This document shows, piece by piece, positions 1 to 7,700 of a stretch of DNA of 10,354 nucleotides; within the stretch, counting starts at the first letter, position 1, and every line of letters begins with the position of its first letter. This DNA is from JABSQH01 sp039177505 (lineage in GTDB: Bacteria; Actinomycetota; Acidimicrobiia; Acidimicrobiales; Ilumatobacteraceae). Both the position numbers and the translations under genes were made by a program. Location: positions 1 through 10,354 of the forward strand of contig JBCDFR010000091.1 in NCBI GenBank assembly GCA_039177505.1, given 5' to 3'. The notes beneath the pieces are model-generated. The model made no database searches. It saw only the letters and a list, made by a program, of their open reading frames with translations, and had not been told where the DNA came from.

Positions 1-141
1 AGTGGCCGCCGATACGACCTGCGTGAAGGTGGCGTGCCCCTGAAGCAGGCTTGAAAGCGCCGCCCAAAGCGGGGGGTAGATGAACGGGTAGAGATCGCCG
101 GAATAGCCGCGCGATGTTTCGAGCGCGACCCAGGCCTCGGG
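1..141 (-). CDS. Fragment of a polytopic membrane glycosyltransferase-like protein (GT87/DUF2029-like), runs off left edge
   Basis: An open minus-strand frame of 47 codons reaches the window edge. It contains YSGDLYPFIYPPLWAALSSL, which resembles the first extracytoplasmic loop and following helix of polyprenyl-phosphate-mannose-dependent mannosyltransferases (GT87/DUF2029 type, usually about 400 residues with a 'YPPL' motif). Only this piece is visible, so neither catalytic residues nor the C-terminus can be checked. No start codon or ribosome-binding site is apparent: upstream of about position 141 the frame turns into arginine- and cysteine-rich sequence that does not look coding. Codon choice (CTT, TCA, AGC, TAT) differs from the CTC/TCG-heavy style of the rest of the window. 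It could be the interior of a frameshifted gene, a foreign insertion, or sequence joined in error at a contig end. The family call rests on motif resemblance only. Confidence 0.4.
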
Positions 142-181
142 TCGCGTCGAACCGCGCCGGCACCGGCGACCCTCGCATCGA

Positions 182-463
182 CTACGGCATCGACGCGGCC
201 CACATGCCGGCCAGCTGCGCTGTCCACGCCGCGATCAGCGCGGCAGCCAGCACACCGATCGGCGCCTCGTCGATGGGGTCACCCCCGGTGATGGCGATCA
301 CGATCGAGGACAGCACCTGACCGCCCAGCCATGCAGCCACGAACGTCACGACCGCGGTGGTCGGATCGATCGGCGCTGCAGACGCGGCGCGGATCGGAGA
401 CGTCGGTGCGCGCCGGCCGCCCGGCGGCGTCACCCGCTGGGCCCGGCGGATGGGGTCGGCCAC
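182..463 (-). pseudogene. Truncated membrane protein, N-terminal part only, possibly CPBP-family protease-like
   Basis: This frame has a charged, proline-rich N-terminus followed by two hydrophobic helices (roughly residues 35-60 and 70-90) separated by the loop GGDPIDEAPIG. That is reminiscent of the N-terminal region of actinobacterial CPBP intramembrane metalloproteases, whose members usually run 200-300 residues. A TAG stop at 184-182 ends the protein right after the second helix, so the CPBP catalytic motifs (EExxR and two later histidine motifs) are absent. A GTG at 475 would add four residues. I prefer the in-frame GTG at 463 because a TAGTGT -10 box lies 8 bases upstream, matching the spacing at the other genes here. 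It lies 33-45 bases downstream of the DUF3499 gene on the same strand. It is probably a broken gene or a casualty of the sequence break to its left. A short intact membrane protein cannot be excluded. Confidence 0.5.
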
Positions 464-471
464 GGCGTCCG

Positions 472-477
472 ACACTA
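472..477 (-). promoter_or_regulatory. Putative -10 box TAGTGT for the truncated membrane protein
   Basis: TAGTGT on the minus strand ends 8 bases before the GTG at 463-461. It fits the TANNNT pattern seen before the other genes in this window, and no ribosome-binding site is present. The assignment depends on choosing the GTG at 463 over the one at 475, so it is the weakest of the promoter calls. Confidence 0.3.
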
Positions 478-508
478 CCGGCGCCGACGCGTGCTCAGGT
501 CGCGATGC

Positions 509-781
509 TCAGACGGCGATCAATGTACCGAGACCGTTGTCGCGGCGGTCATCGAGGTGCCAACCGTGCGGCACCGAGATGCGAGCGGCATGCCGCTCGC
601 ACAGATCGTACGAGTGAGGATCGCGCCGCTCGCTGAGCTCGTCGAGCCAGGCTTGCGAGCGGTCGTAGTGATACGTGAGCGTCGCCGCGGCCGGTTCGGA
701 ACAACCCGGACGCGAGCATTGGCGTTGTGCACCTGCGCCGACCGCGTCGTTGGTCGGGATGCCGGTCCGCCACTGTGCCAT
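509..781 (-). CDS. DUF3499 family zinc-ribbon-like protein
   Basis: The 90-residue product matches the actinobacterial DUF3499 family in its core: CSRPGC at residues 22-27, the hydrophobic ATLTYHYD stretch, then DPHSYDLCERHA (residues 54-65) and VPHGW. Cysteines 22, 27 and 61 with histidine 64 form a plausible CxxxxC...CxxH metal site, probably zinc. The family's function is not established. The start is the ATG at 781. There is no other start codon between it and the first cysteine, and a TACGGT -10 box lies 8 bases upstream, so the 20-residue leader before CSRPGC appears genuine. From general knowledge, DUF3499 genes of actinobacteria often lie near DUF5719, large glycosyltransferase, WhiB and phosphomannomutase genes. 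The first two of these are in this window, which supports the call. The gene is divergent from ftsH across 60 bases. Confidence 0.88.
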   Translation of the reverse strand: MAQWRTGIPTNDAVGAGAQRQCSRPGCSEPAAATLTYHYDRSQAWLDELSERRDPHSYDLCERHAARISVPHGWHLDDRRDNGLGTLIAV

Positions 782-789
782 CGACAGAA

Positions 790-795
790 ACCGTA
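790..795 (-). promoter_or_regulatory. Putative -10 box TACGGT for the DUF3499 gene
   Basis: TACGGT on the minus strand lies 8 bases before the ATG at 781. With a usual -10 to start-site distance of 6-9 bases, transcription would begin at or next to the start codon. No purine-rich ribosome-binding site lies between. I see no clear -35 element. Confidence 0.45.
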
Positions 796-829
796 TGCGC
801 ACTGCATCGGCGAACGGTGGATGCTCCCC

Positions 830-835
830 TAGCAT
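830..835 (+). promoter_or_regulatory. Putative -10 box TAGCAT for ftsH (leaderless)
   Basis: TAGCAT ends 6 bases before the ATG at 842, which places the expected transcription start on the first base of the start codon. The 6-base gap (GGGACC) is too close to act as a Shine-Dalgarno site. A leaderless mRNA is the simplest reading. Confidence 0.5.
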
Positions 836-841
836 GGGACC

Positions 842-2833
842 ATGAACGACCTGCCTCCCCCGCCGCCGCCTCCGCCGCCGGGCGCTGGACGAGGTCAACA
901 ACGCAACGACAAGCCGAGTCGCCGGAGCGACCGGCCTGACCGCAATGACGACCACCTGCCGCCACAGGGCAGCGACACCGACGGTGAAGGTGGCCGCAGC
1001 GGCCTCCCCCGCTGGACGATCTGGATTCTGATCGGCGTACTGGCCGCTGCGTTCCTCGTGCCGAGCCTGTGGCCGAGCGACGACGGCGAGTCGCTCGAGT
1101 ACAGCGAATGGCGCGAACAGGTCAGCGAAGGCCAAATCGAAACCGCGAACATCAACAACGGCTCGGGCCGGATCACCGGCGACTTCGTCAACGGCGACAA
1201 GTACAACACCACGGGCCCCGGCGACGGGGCCATCCCCGACGAAGACCGCGTGCTCCTGCAGGAGAACAACGTCATCGTTGGTTTCGACCCACCGAGCAAC
1301 AACTGGCTGCTCAGCGTGTTCGGCTTGATGTTGCCCGTGCTGTTGATCATCGGGTTCTTCGTCTGGCTCCAGCGTCGGGCCCAGGGCCAGATGGGCAACG
1401 TGATGTCGATCGGTCGCAGCAAAGCCAAGGCGTACACCACCGACCGCCCCTCGACGACCTTCGACGACATTGCGGGCTACGACGGGGTGAAACAAGAGAT
1501 CACCGAGGTCGTCGACTTCCTACGCATGCCGGAGCGCTTCGCCGAAATCGGCGCCCGCGTCCCGAAGGGCATTCTGCTGGTCGGGCCTCCCGGCACCGGC
1601 AAGACGCTGTTTGCCCGTGCGGTGGCCGGCGAGGCCGGCGTCGGCTTCCTCTCGGTGACCGGGTCCGACTTCATGGAGATGTTCGTCGGCGTCGGTGCCA
1701 GCCGGGTCCGCGATCTGTTCCAACAGGCTCGGCGGATGGGCCGGGCGATCATCTTCATCGACGAAATCGACTCGATCGGTCGCAAGCGCGGCGCCGGTCT
1801 CGGCGGCGGCCACGACGAGCGCGAGCAGACGCTCAACCAGATGCTCGCCGAGATGGACGGGTTCGAAACGTCCGACGGCATCGTCATCATGGCGGCCACC
1901 AACCGGCCCGACATCCTCGATCCTGCACTCCTGCGGCCAGGCCGTTTCGACCGTCAGATCGTCGTGCCGCTCCCAGAGTCGGGCGAGCGCAAGTCGATCC
2001 TCGAGGTGCACTCGCGCGACAAGCGCATGTCAGCCGACGTCGACATGGAGACCATGGCGCAGGCACCCCCGGGGATGAGCGGCGCCGACCTGGCCAACCT
2101 CGTCAACGAAGCGGCGCTGGTCGCCGTACGACGCGGCTCCAAAGAGGTCGCTCGCATCGACTTCGAGAACGCCCGCGACCGAGTAGTGCTGGGGGCCCAG
2201 CGCGAATCGATGATTCTGTCGGCCGAAGAGAAGAAGGCAACGGCGTACCACGAGGGCGGGCATGCGCTGCTGGCCACGGTCCTCCCGCACGGTGACCCGC
2301 TGCACAAGGTGACGATTCTGCCGCGCGGCATGGCGCTCGGGGTCACCTGGTCACTCCCCCAAGAGCGGCACACGTACTCCAAGGAGTACTTCGAAGACAC
2401 GATTTGCAAGGCCATGGGCGGTCGCGTCGCCGAGATGATCATCTTCGGCCATCTCAACTCGGGTGCCGCCAACGACCTTGAACAGGCCACCGGCATCGCC
2501 CGCCGGATGGTGCGCGAGTGGGGCATGTCCGAGCGTGTCGGGCCGATGGCCTGGGCAGGCCAACAACAGGTGTTCCTCGGCGAGGACCTCATGTCCAATG
2601 CCCGCGAGTACTCCGACGACACCGCCAAGCTGCTCGACGAAGAAGTCGCCCGCATCCTCACCGAACAAGAGGAGCGCGCCACCGAGACGCTCACCCGTCA
2701 TCGCCGCGGTCTCGAGCTGATCGCCGAATCGCTCCTCGAGCAGGAGACGATCGACGGTCCAGAGGTGGCCCGACTGATCCAACAGGGAATGGCCGAGTCC
2801 GGTCAACCCGCCGACGACATCGTCGCCAACTGA
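842..2833 (+). CDS. ftsH: ATP-dependent zinc metalloprotease FtsH
   Basis: FtsH is a hexameric, membrane-anchored AAA+ protease that extracts and degrades damaged membrane proteins and some regulators. This 663-residue protein has every expected part. A long cytoplasmic Pro/Arg/Asp-rich N-terminus (1-57) carries nine consecutive prolines at residues 5-13. Membrane helix 1 (about 58-77), an extracytoplasmic domain (78-153) and membrane helix 2 (about 154-175) follow. The AAA+ module has Walker A GPPGTGKT (248-255), pore loop MFVG (280-283), Walker B IIFIDEID (303-310) and the second region of homology with arginines 365 and 368. The peptidase has HEGGH (470-474) and the third zinc ligand candidate Asp545 in GAANDLEQAT. 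HEGGH in place of HEAGH is, to my knowledge, also found in mycobacterial FtsH. All catalytic residues are intact. The ATG at 842 is set by the adjacent -10 box. It ends convergently with the thioredoxin-like gene, 41 bases away. Confidence 0.97.
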   Translation: MNDLPPPPPPPPPGAGRGQQRNDKPSRRSDRPDRNDDHLPPQGSDTDGEGGRSGLPRWTIWILIGVLAAAFLVPSLWPSDDGESLEYSEWREQVSEGQIETANINNGSGRITGDFVNGDKYNTTGPGDGAIPDEDRVLLQENNVIVGFDPPSNNWLLSVFGLMLPVLLIIGFFVWLQRRAQGQMGNVMSIGRSKAKAYTTDRPSTTFDDIAGYDGVKQEITEVVDFLRMPERFAEIGARVPKGILLVGPPGTGKTLFARAVAGEAGVGFLSVTGSDFMEMFVGVGASRVRDLFQQARRMGRAIIFIDEIDSIGRKRGAGLGGGHDEREQTLNQMLAEMDGFETSDGIVIMAATNRPDILDPALLRPGRFDRQIVVPLPESGERKSILEVHSRDKRMSADVDMETMAQAPPGMSGADLANLVNEAALVAVRRGSKEVARIDFENARDRVVLGAQRESMILSAEEKKATAYHEGGHALLATVLPHGDPLHKVTILPRGMALGVTWSLPQERHTYSKEYFEDTICKAMGGRVAEMIIFGHLNSGAANDLEQATGIARRMVREWGMSERVGPMAWAGQQQVFLGEDLMSNAREYSDDTAKLLDEEVARILTEQEERATETLTRHRRGLELIAESLLEQETIDGPEVARLIQQGMAESGQPADDIVAN

Positions 2834-2843
2834 GCACCACCGG

Positions 2844-2866
2844 CGTCGGGCATCGCATACCCGACG
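2844..2866. terminator. Hairpin between convergent genes, possible bidirectional terminator
   Basis: CGTCGGG (2844-2850) and CCCGACG (2860-2866) form a perfect 7-bp stem with a 9-base loop. The hairpin sits in the 41-base gap between the stops of ftsH and the thioredoxin-like gene. No U-tract follows on either strand, so it is not a classical intrinsic terminator. In high-GC actinobacteria such U-less hairpins are often proposed as terminators or 3'-end stabilisers. The position supports this, but the short stem leaves doubt. Confidence 0.45.
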
Positions 2867-2874
2867 GCATCCGA

Positions 2875-3321
2875 TCAGTGGTCGTCGCAGTGCGGCGCAG
2901 GCTGCAACGGATCGCGTGCTCGGGCGACGGCAGCCCAGAGGTCGGTCGCCGACATCGGGCCGAGGAAGCTGCCGTGCACCACGCCGAGGCGATCGGCGAT
3001 CAGCGTCGTCGGCACTGCGTCGATCCGGTACCGCTCGTGGATCGCCCGGTCTGTTTCGTGATCGATGACGGCGACGGCGACGTCTCCGCTCTCGAGCACA
3101 CTGGCCTTGCCGGCGACGTCGGCACACGCGGTGCAAATCGACGACGTGAACACGGCCACGATCCAGGGCGTCTGCGGTCTGGCAAAGTCGGCGCGATCAA
3201 GCTGCTCGGGCACTCGGTACGCCCGCTGCGTCGGCGCATCAGGACGCCGCCGGCGTTGCGCGATAAGTGCGACCACAGCCACGACGGCGATGATCACGAC
3301 GGCGATGAGCAGGCGCTCCAT
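2875..3321 (-). CDS. Membrane-anchored thioredoxin-fold protein
   Basis: The 148-residue protein has an N-terminal membrane helix (about residues 4-21) and then QRRRR (22-26). A thioredoxin-like domain follows, with WIVAVFTSSICTACADV carrying the CxxC pair Cys63 and Cys66 and a DAVPTTLI segment with the expected cis-proline at 104. The active-site dipeptide is Thr-Ala, not the Gly-Pro of thioredoxin. It probably acts in thiol-disulfide exchange; the partner is unknown. By the positive-inside rule the RRRR after the helix would keep the fold in the cytoplasm, unlike the secreted DsbE/ResA type. The C-terminus has a further Cys145 between histidines (PHCDDH). The start ATG (3321) follows a TAACCT -10 box by 8 bases. 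It lies 11 bases downstream of the DUF5719 gene on the same strand, so it may be both cotranscribed and separately transcribed. Confidence 0.8.
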   Translation of the reverse strand: MERLLIAVVIIAVVAVVALIAQRRRRPDAPTQRAYRVPEQLDRADFARPQTPWIVAVFTSSICTACADVAGKASVLESGDVAVAVIDHETDRAIHERYRIDAVPTTLIADRLGVVHGSFLGPMSATDLWAAVARARDPLQPAPHCDDH

Positions 3322-3329
3322 CGGCGCTC

Positions 3330-3335
3330 AGGTTA
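3330..3335 (-). promoter_or_regulatory. Putative -10 box TAACCT for the thioredoxin-like gene, overlapping the DUF5719 stop codon
   Basis: TAACCT on the minus strand ends 8 bases before the ATG at 3321. Its first three bases (3335-3333) are the TAA stop codon of the upstream DUF5719 gene, so one sequence serves both roles. This would give the thioredoxin-like gene its own leaderless transcript inside the operon. Confidence 0.45.
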
Positions 3336-4787
3336 TGAGCTCGCCGACGGGATTGCCCATGATCCCGACGTTCCTTCGAGCCCCGCACCGCGGGGCAGGC
3401 GCCGTTCGACGAACACCCGGTTGGTCGCGTCGACGATCAACTCGCTGTCGAGCGCATCGGCCTCCTCGAGGTCGATCGTGATCACCGCGGCCGCTCCGAT
3501 CGGTACGTCGGTCAACCCGTCGATCTCGGTCGGCCCGCCGGGTCCGACAGCACGAACGGTGATCGTGCCGTCTCCGTTGTCGACGTTGTAGATCACGAGC
3601 GCTTCGGGTGCGGGCGACGACGGGCCGATGCCGACGTGCCAGCGGTTGGCGACGAATCCATCGGATCGAGGCGGTGCTCCCAATACCACCGACGTCGCCA
3701 CGGAGTCGCCGGCCGGACGGGTCAAGACGCGCTCGACGACGATCGACGGGTCGGACAAGGTGCTGAACACGACGGCGTGTCGACCGTCCGGCAGCGTCGC
3801 CCCATCGTCTTCACCCAACGGGTCGTAGACGACAACGCTGCGGGCGGCGACATCGATCGGCTCGACGTCACCGAAGTTGGCCTCGATCGGTACCCCGAGG
3901 AACACGACGTCGACCGTCACGTCGTCGTCGGTGGGGTTGTAGATGGCGAACGTTTCGGAGATCCCTTCACCTACCTCACCATCGGCGAACCACCACTGGT
4001 CGCGCAACGCCGGCGCCGCCAGGCTGACGTCGTAGCCCAGGCGGCCACCACCGAGGTAATGCTGGGCACGACCGAGCACCACCCGTCCCGATTCGGTGAT
4101 CAGCTCGACCGCGATCACCGGTTCGTTGAGCACACCCTCGGCGAGTCGGATCACTTCGACCGATTGCGGCTGAATCACGAATCCCTGGAATGAACCCGGC
4201 GTGAACTCGCCGGACTCGGTGGCGAACCGCAGCCGCGCCGTCGCCGGTTCGTCGTACGGGTTGGTGACCAAGAGCGTGGCGACACTGCCATCGACCGTGA
4301 AACCGTCTGCCAGGTACCAGGTGTCCGATGTGGCATTGGCGCAAGGTGCCACCGAGTCGCCCGCCGGATGGATCGCCCGTTGTTCGACGATCCCGCGGCC
4401 ACCTTCGGTCTCCACGACAACGGACGCGAAATCGGCGGTCACGGTGGCGTCGACGTCGATCGTAGTCGTCGACCACGGCTCGACGACTACGTCCTGCACC
4501 GCAGCCGGGCCGTCGGGCGTCAGCACGGTGTATCGAACTTCCAGCGGATCGCCGTCGCGGTTGGCGATGACAACCTCTCCGCCGACCCCGTCCTCACCCG
4601 TCGCCGGGACGCCGGGGCAGAACCAACTGCCGGTGAGCGCATCCGTCTCGGTCACCGACGGCATCCAGGCGCCCGCCGGCGTCGAAAAAATCGGATCGGC
4701 CTCGACGGGGTCCGTGCGCGCGGCGATCACGATCGAGACCATCGCCACCAGTACGACCACCAACGCCGGAAACGCCCGCCTACTCAT
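3333..4787 (-). CDS. DUF5719-like secreted or surface repeat protein
   Basis: This 484-residue protein has an N-terminal signal or anchor segment (SRRAFPALVVVLVAMVSIVIAA, positions 2-23) with no Cys lipobox, so it is exported or N-terminally anchored. The rest is beta-rich and built of four related modules of about 90-100 residues, starting at W55, W157, W265 and W383. Each opens with Trp plus an aromatic or His residue, passes through a segment like ITNP/IYNP followed by alternating Val/Thr strands, and ends in a motif like VERxxxRPAGDS. This layout fits the actinobacterial DUF5719 family, encoded next to large glycosyltransferases; its function is unknown. Cys57 and Cys149 could form a disulfide across modules 1 and 2. 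Its ATG overlaps the TGA of the glycosyltransferase gene (ATGA), which indicates translational coupling. It may be a non-catalytic partner or substrate of that enzyme; this is inference from position. Confidence 0.8.
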   Translation of the reverse strand: MSRRAFPALVVVLVAMVSIVIAARTDPVEADPIFSTPAGAWMPSVTETDALTGSWFCPGVPATGEDGVGGEVVIANRDGDPLEVRYTVLTPDGPAAVQDVVVEPWSTTTIDVDATVTADFASVVVETEGGRGIVEQRAIHPAGDSVAPCANATSDTWYLADGFTVDGSVATLLVTNPYDEPATARLRFATESGEFTPGSFQGFVIQPQSVEVIRLAEGVLNEPVIAVELITESGRVVLGRAQHYLGGGRLGYDVSLAAPALRDQWWFADGEVGEGISETFAIYNPTDDDVTVDVVFLGVPIEANFGDVEPIDVAARSVVVYDPLGEDDGATLPDGRHAVVFSTLSDPSIVVERVLTRPAGDSVATSVVLGAPPRSDGFVANRWHVGIGPSSPAPEALVIYNVDNGDGTITVRAVGPGGPTEIDGLTDVPIGAAAVITIDLEEADALDSELIVDATNRVFVERRLPRGAGLEGTSGSWAIPSASS

Positions 4788-7700
4788 TGCCCGGTCTCCG
4801 CAGGAATGTCATCGTCTTCTCGCTCGTCGCCTTGCTCGTCCTGTCGGGCGATCTGGCCGGTGATGTCGAGTCCCGGATCGATCGCGGTGGGTTCGGCATC
4901 GCCGAGATCGATCAGTGTCTCGTCGTCGATCAACGTACCCGTCCGTGCCGAGAGCGACACCGACACGCGCATCACGAGCACGATCGCCACCAGCCACAAC
5001 ACCACCTGCAGGGCGACGAGCAGCGAACGCGTCGCCGAACTGCCGTACTCGAGTGTTGCCTGGCCTCCCGTCGAGACGTCGAACGCCGTCGTCAGGCCGA
5101 AGTCGCGGCGCGCCGGAACATCGGTGCCGTCGACCGACAGGGTCCACCGATCGGCGAACGGCACACCGACATGCACGACTCCGGCCTGGATCGCTTCGGT
5201 CGTCGCCGTCAGCTGATCGGCGTCGACGAAGATCGGATCCGTTTCGGAGAGATCGGCGCGCACCAGCGCTTCTGCTCCGGCGGACTCGCTCGCCTCCGCG
5301 GTCGCACCGGTCAACAAGCTACGGGTCGGGATCCACGCCCGGTTCTCGAACAATTCCAGTGTCGGCAACGCGAGCTCGGTCACCAGATCGAGTTGGTCAT
5401 CGAGGGATTCGACGAGACCCGCCGGTACCGGTAGCGGGTCGTCGAGCGTCGACGCGACCCCGTCGAACACCGGCACGACGATGAAGCGGATACCGAGCGG
5501 AGCCAGCAGTTGGCCGGCGCGCAACGTGGACGACGCGGCGATCTGGTCGAGTGCGTCGTCGATCGCGGTTGCCGCGGCGGTCGATGGCGGAGCCCAGCGG
5601 TCGGTCACATCGAGCGGTCCGTCGTCGATCACGGCCCAACTGATTCCGTCGCGGTACTGCGTTCCCGGCACCGGAAGCAACCGGGCATCGCCGACGAGCA
5701 GCGTGTTGTACGAGCCGTCTTCATCGGCGGCCGGCAAGCGTGCGTCAAGGACGCTCGACAGCGGCGTACTCGGCGCGCCCCACGAACCGTCACCAAGGGC
5801 GAACACGCCGGGCGTGACGCCGACGACCACCGCAACACTGGCCAACAGACCCAATGGCTGACGCCAGCCGAACGATCCGCCGCGCACGTCGAGGTCGAAT
5901 GCGGCCAGTGCGGCACCGGCAGCGATGGCCAGCCCGGCCGCCACCGGCACGAGCAGCACGCCCGCTGCCGGCATGTCGATCGGCAACGAACCGCGGTCGG
6001 CGAGAACAGCCAAACCGCCGAATACGACCACGATGGTGCCGGCGCGCACCGCCCAGGTGAGACGCCATGCCCGGGCGAGAGCAATCGCCGCGATCACCGG
6101 GAGGTACAGCGCCAGCGCGAGCACCGCAAAGTCGGTCGCCCCGATGTCGAACGAGGCGACACGCACCAAGCCGAGCCCGGCCTCACCGACCGGCGGCGGG
6201 CCGACCATGGTCGACCACGACCAGGTGGCCGACCACGGGATGTTGAGCAGCGCCGCGCCGACGACGGTGACGCCGGTGATGGCCAAGGTGTGTGCTGCGG
6301 TACGCCAGGACGCGAGTGCCAAGAGGGTGCCGACCGCGAGCAGGAGCCCGAGCATCGCGGCGACTACGAGCACGATCGGGGCAAATGCCGCACCGAGTGC
6401 CACAACGATCACCGCCGCCGCTGTCCGCCGAACCCGATCGGCCCAATCGAGCTCGACGATCCCGTCGGCGACATCGTCACTCGCCATCGTCGGGTCGGCG
6501 GTCTCGACGCCCGCGGCCCGACGAACCAAGTGCAAGACCCACGGTGTACTCGCGTACGTCACGAGCACGGTGAGTTGGCCGCCGCCCATCGCTCCGCTGA
6601 CGATCGGCGTTGCGGCGTACACGATCAGTGCTGCGAGTCGGGCCCGCGTCGACGGGAACACCGTGGCCAGCTTCCACATGCCGATGGCACCGACGAGCAC
6701 CGTGCCGACGGTGAAGAGGGTCTGCAACAACCCCATCCGGAACAGCGTGCCGACCGAAGCCAGAGCCAGCGTGGCCCACCCGGTGGGGTTCGACGAGGTG
6801 GCCCCGACGCCGGTCGGGTTCCAGCCTGAACGGAACGTGTCGAGCAGCCGGCCCGGGCTCTCCGGGAAGGCGAGGAACTCCCCGACAGGTGGGATGCCGT
6901 CGGTGAAGAAGTTGCGAGCGCCGACGAAGAGTCCGATGAGGACGGCGATCCACGAGATCACGGGTGCGGTCGTGCTGTCGCGCCAGCGCCGAATTTGGCG
7001 GTCGGCCCCGGCAAATGTCGTGGTGTCACGGGTTCGCAGGTAGGCACTGAGACGAACGCTGCCGCGCACCTGCAAGCCGCTGATTTCCCGCTCGGGCACG
7101 CGGCGCACTTCACGAATCGTGCGCCGACGGCTGAGGATCGTCGGTGTCCGCGGAATCAACCCCACCACGGCTCGTAGCGATGCCCAGGCTTCACCGAGTC
7201 GACCGGTGAACAGGCCGACCACGAGCTCGACGAGCGTCAACAGCACCAACTCGAGCGATCGGCCGACGACACGCGCCGGGCCCGTCAGCGTGGCCACGGT
7301 GCGCACGCGATGCCTCGCCTCGAGGTTCACCGTGCGTAGATCAGGGCGCCGCTCGTTCAGCCGGCCGGCATGGCGCACGCGGGCCACCGGGGCAACGATC
7401 ACCCGCGCGCCACTGAAGTGCGCCCGCCAGCAGAATTCGAGATCTTCCCCGTAGTACGTGATCGCTGGGTCGAAGCCACCGAGGGCTCGAAACAGGTCGG
7501 CACGTACCAGCATGCACGCTGACGGCACGACGAAGACGTCGCGCACGCCGTCGTGCTGCTCCTGGTCGACCTCCCCGGGTTCGATACCGACGTCGATGTG
7601 TCCGAAGCGATCGGCACCCGGGCCAACCGACCGCAGTACCCGGGGATCGTCCCAGTCGACCAGCTTCGGACCGACCACACCGGCGTTCGATCGGAACAGC

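Noticed and set aside
853..882. CCG/CCT-rich tract near the ftsH start as a simple DNA repeat
   Set aside because: It is explained by the proline codons of the FtsH N-terminus and is reported there as a protein feature.
2249..2266. HEGGH in place of HEAGH at the FtsH zinc site as a possible inactivating change
   Set aside because: Both histidines and the glutamate are kept, and Gly at the third position is, to my knowledge, also found in mycobacterial FtsH. It is a lineage variant, not a defect.
1069..2295. Plus-strand open frame of 408 codons overlapping ftsH
   Set aside because: It is a +1 shadow of ftsH, rich in arginine, with no start signal. FtsH motifs occupy the same bases in the other frame.
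2518..3591. Plus-strand open frame of 357 codons from the ftsH 3' end across the thioredoxin-like gene
   Set aside because: It crosses the real stop of ftsH and the convergent gap and reads as low-complexity Arg-rich sequence. The thioredoxin fold and DUF5719 end on the minus strand explain the region.
4685..4690. Run of six A (six T on the coding strand) near the DUF5719 N-terminus as a phase-variation or frameshift site
   Set aside because: Six bases is short for slippage, the codons ATT TTT TCG fit the protein, and the frame is intact on both sides.
5510..6829. Long plus-strand open frame of 439 codons inside the glycosyltransferase gene
   Set aside because: Its Arg/His/Asp/Gly-rich product without hydrophobic or family structure is the typical antisense shadow of a high-GC gene. 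The opposite strand encodes clear membrane helices and GT2 motifs.
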